DNA of 22,786 nucleotides from Novosphingopyxis sp038234155 (GTDB lineage: Bacteria > Pseudomonadota > Alphaproteobacteria > Sphingomonadales > Sphingomonadaceae): contig JBBSUT010000023.1 in NCBI GenBank assembly GCA_038234155.1, forward strand, positions 1-22,786, read 5' to 3'. The notes under the pieces were generated by a model. It was given only the letters and a program-made list of their open reading frames with translations, ran no database searches and was not told where the DNA came from. Position 1 is the stretch's first letter; every line of letters starts with the position of its first letter. Shown here one piece after another: positions 21,463-22,786 of the stretch. The position numbers and the translations under genes were made by a program.

Positions 21463-22786
21463 ATGTCGCAGTCCTTCGATCTCAGCCTGTTTCCAGACCT
21501 TCCACCCGAGGTGACGAAGGCCTTTGCCGCACAGTCTGCGGCGCTGGAATCAGCACGGTTTGAAGCCGCGGTCGAGCGAGCAGCCCGCCTGCATGAACAG
21601 GCTGTAGGGGTTGAGAAAGACGCGTTCATCACTGAACTGACGGCACTGGTCGAGAAGCTGGAAGGTCAGGTCGGACAATACCGACATGCGAAGTTCGGAC
21701 CAAAATCCGAGAAGCTGGACCCCGCGCAGCTCGAACTGGCGCTGGAGGATCTGGAAACGGCCATCGCCGAGACCCAGGAACAGATTGCCGCGGTCGAGGC
21801 GAAGATCGCGGCCAGCGAGACCGATCCCGAGAAGAAGGTGCCGCGCAAGAAGCGCACGGCGCGCGCCTTGCCGGAACACCTGCCGCGCGTCGAACGTGTC
21901 ATTGAGCCAGACAGCATCGTCTGTCCTTGTGGCTGTGGCGATATGGTCAAGATCGGCGAGGATCGGGTCGACCGGCTGGATTACATCCCGGCGCGCTATC
22001 AGGTGATCGTCACGATCCGCCCGAAATACGCCTGTCCCAAGGGGCGCGCGGGTGTGGTGCAGGCCAAGGCCCCTGCGCATCTGTTGGAGGGCAGCTGGCC
22101 CACCGAGGCGTTGCTGGCGCAGATCGCCGTGTCCAAGCATTCCGAGCACATGCCGCTCAACCGCCAGGCGGTGGTCATGGCGCGGCACGGTGTGCCGATC
22201 GACCGATCGGTGCTGGCCGACTGGATGGGTCGGACCGGGGCGCTGATCGCCCCGGTGGTGGACCGCATGGCGGTGCTGCTGAAACAGGGCAGCACCCGGC
22301 TCTATGTCGACGAAACCACCGCCCCGGTTCTGGACCCCGGGCGCGGCAAGACGAAGACCGGTTATCTTTGGGCGGTGCTGCGCGATGATCGGGGCTGGAA
22401 CGGCCCGGGACCGCCGGGTGTGGTGTTCCACTATCGCCCCGGTCGGAAGGGCGAATATGCCGATGAGATCCTGACCGGCTTCAATGGCACGATCCAGGTC
22501 GATGCCTATGGCGCCTATACCCACCTGGCCACATCAAAGCGCACGGGCGGCGAACCCTTACGATTGGCTTTCTGCTGGGCCCATGGACGGCGCAAGCTGA
22601 TCAAGGCCAAGCCGAAAAAGGGCTCGCCCATCGTCGACGAGGCGTTGGTGCGCATCGCAGCACTCTACAAGGTCGAGGATGCGATCCGCGGATCAGCCCC
22701 CGACCATCGCCGGGCGGTCCGCCAGGAATTGTCGCGCCCTCTGGTGGATCAGTTCTTCGCCTGGCTGGCCGCTCAGGCCGCACGCA
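21463..22786 (+). CDS. tnpC: IS66 transposase TnpC (partial, C terminus beyond window)
   Basis: 441 codons are open to the window edge. The N terminus has a coiled-coil (about residues 45-130), including the leucine-rich stretch with RHAKFGPKSEKLDP typical of IS66 TnpC. A zinc-binding-type region CPCGCGDM and CPKGRAG follows, then the catalytic core: LYVDETTAPVLD (first Asp), IQVDAYGAYTHL (second Asp) and FCWAHGRRKL. The third catalytic residue is expected downstream of the window. ATG 21463 starts MSQSFDLSLFPD; no strong ribosome binding site is seen, which suggests coupling to tnpB. No frameshifts were found, so the element may be active. Confidence 0.93.
   Translation, partial: MSQSFDLSLFPDLPPEVTKAFAAQSAALESARFEAAVERAARLHEQAVGVEKDAFITELTALVEKLEGQVGQYRHAKFGPKSEKLDPAQLELALEDLETAIAETQEQIAAVEAKIAASETDPEKKVPRKKRTARALPEHLPRVERVIEPDSIVCPCGCGDMVKIGEDRVDRLDYIPARYQVIVTIRPKYACPKGRAGVVQAKAPAHLLEGSWPTEALLAQIAVSKHSEHMPLNRQAVVMARHGVPIDRSVLADWMGRTGALIAPVVDRMAVLLKQGSTRLYVDETTAPVLDPGRGKTKTGYLWAVLRDDRGWNGPGPPGVVFHYRPGRKGEYADEILTGFNGTIQVDAYGAYTHLATSKRTGGEPLRLAFCWAHGRRKLIKAKPKKGSPIVDEALVRIAALYKVEDAIRGSAPDHRRAVRQELSRPLVDQFFAWLAAQAAR

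Larger units (their letters stand above)
20530..22786 (+). mobile_element. IS66-family insertion sequence (runs off the window)
   Basis: Contains tnpA, tnpB and most of tnpC in the standard order. The left end is placed at GTATGCGCCGTCC (20530 onward), since IS66 termini commonly begin with GTA and the older relic ends there; the exact boundary is inferred. The right end and any target duplication lie outside the window. Confidence 0.85.

Overview
The window reads as part of a large, GC-rich extrachromosomal replicon from an alphaproteobacterium, most likely a Rhodobacterales (roseobacter-type) bacterium. This rests on the RPA-family replication initiator, its 22-bp iterons, the parAB module in the opposite orientation, codon bias strongly favouring G/C in third positions, and the mix of polysaccharide genes with RTX-type secreted proteins. 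No sequence search was run, so the genus is not assigned.

Layout. 1-101: tail of a probable sugar transferase. 503-1516: UDP-glucuronate 4-epimerase-like enzyme. 1687-5876: the replicon core. It holds repA on the minus strand, an origin with a perfect DnaA box and three iterons, parA and parB on the plus strand, and two near-identical copies of a palindromic sequence flanking parB that I read as the centromere (parS); a terminator follows parB. 5962-8105 (minus): a UDP-galactopyranose mutase translationally coupled to a GT2 glycosyltransferase, a galactofuranose module. 8309-9466: Wza-like outer-membrane export lipoprotein. 9735-12647: a secreted CAP-RTX protein, an SDR/epimerase-like protein and a small initiating sugar transferase. 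12644-13255 (minus): a second, RTX-like gene broken by an in-frame stop. 13489-15384: FlaA1/CapD-type nucleotide-sugar 4,6-dehydratase. 15445-18117 (minus): a tightly packed three-gene cassette (GtrB-like, GtrA-like, GT87-like). 18434-19828: phosphomannomutase/phosphoglucomutase. 19787-22786: a pile of insertion-sequence debris (IS3, IS21 and IS66 relics) ending in an apparently intact IS66 element that runs off the window.

Working together, the polysaccharide genes supply nucleotide sugars (hexose phosphomutase, epimerase, 4,6-dehydratase, UDP-Galf), start the lipid-linked glycan (sugar transferase), add sugars (GT2 enzymes and the GT-C enzyme) and export the product (Wza-like protein). The chain-length kinase (Wzc), flippase (Wzx) and polymerase (Wzy) are not in the window. 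RepA-type 'biofilm' plasmids with surface-polysaccharide genes are known in roseobacters; this replicon resembles that theme, but no rhamnose operon is visible here.

The most interesting points are the duplicated parS-like element around parB, the parA operator-like inverted repeat, the complete lipid-sugar modification cassette, and the nested IS insertions that rewrote the ends of two genes.
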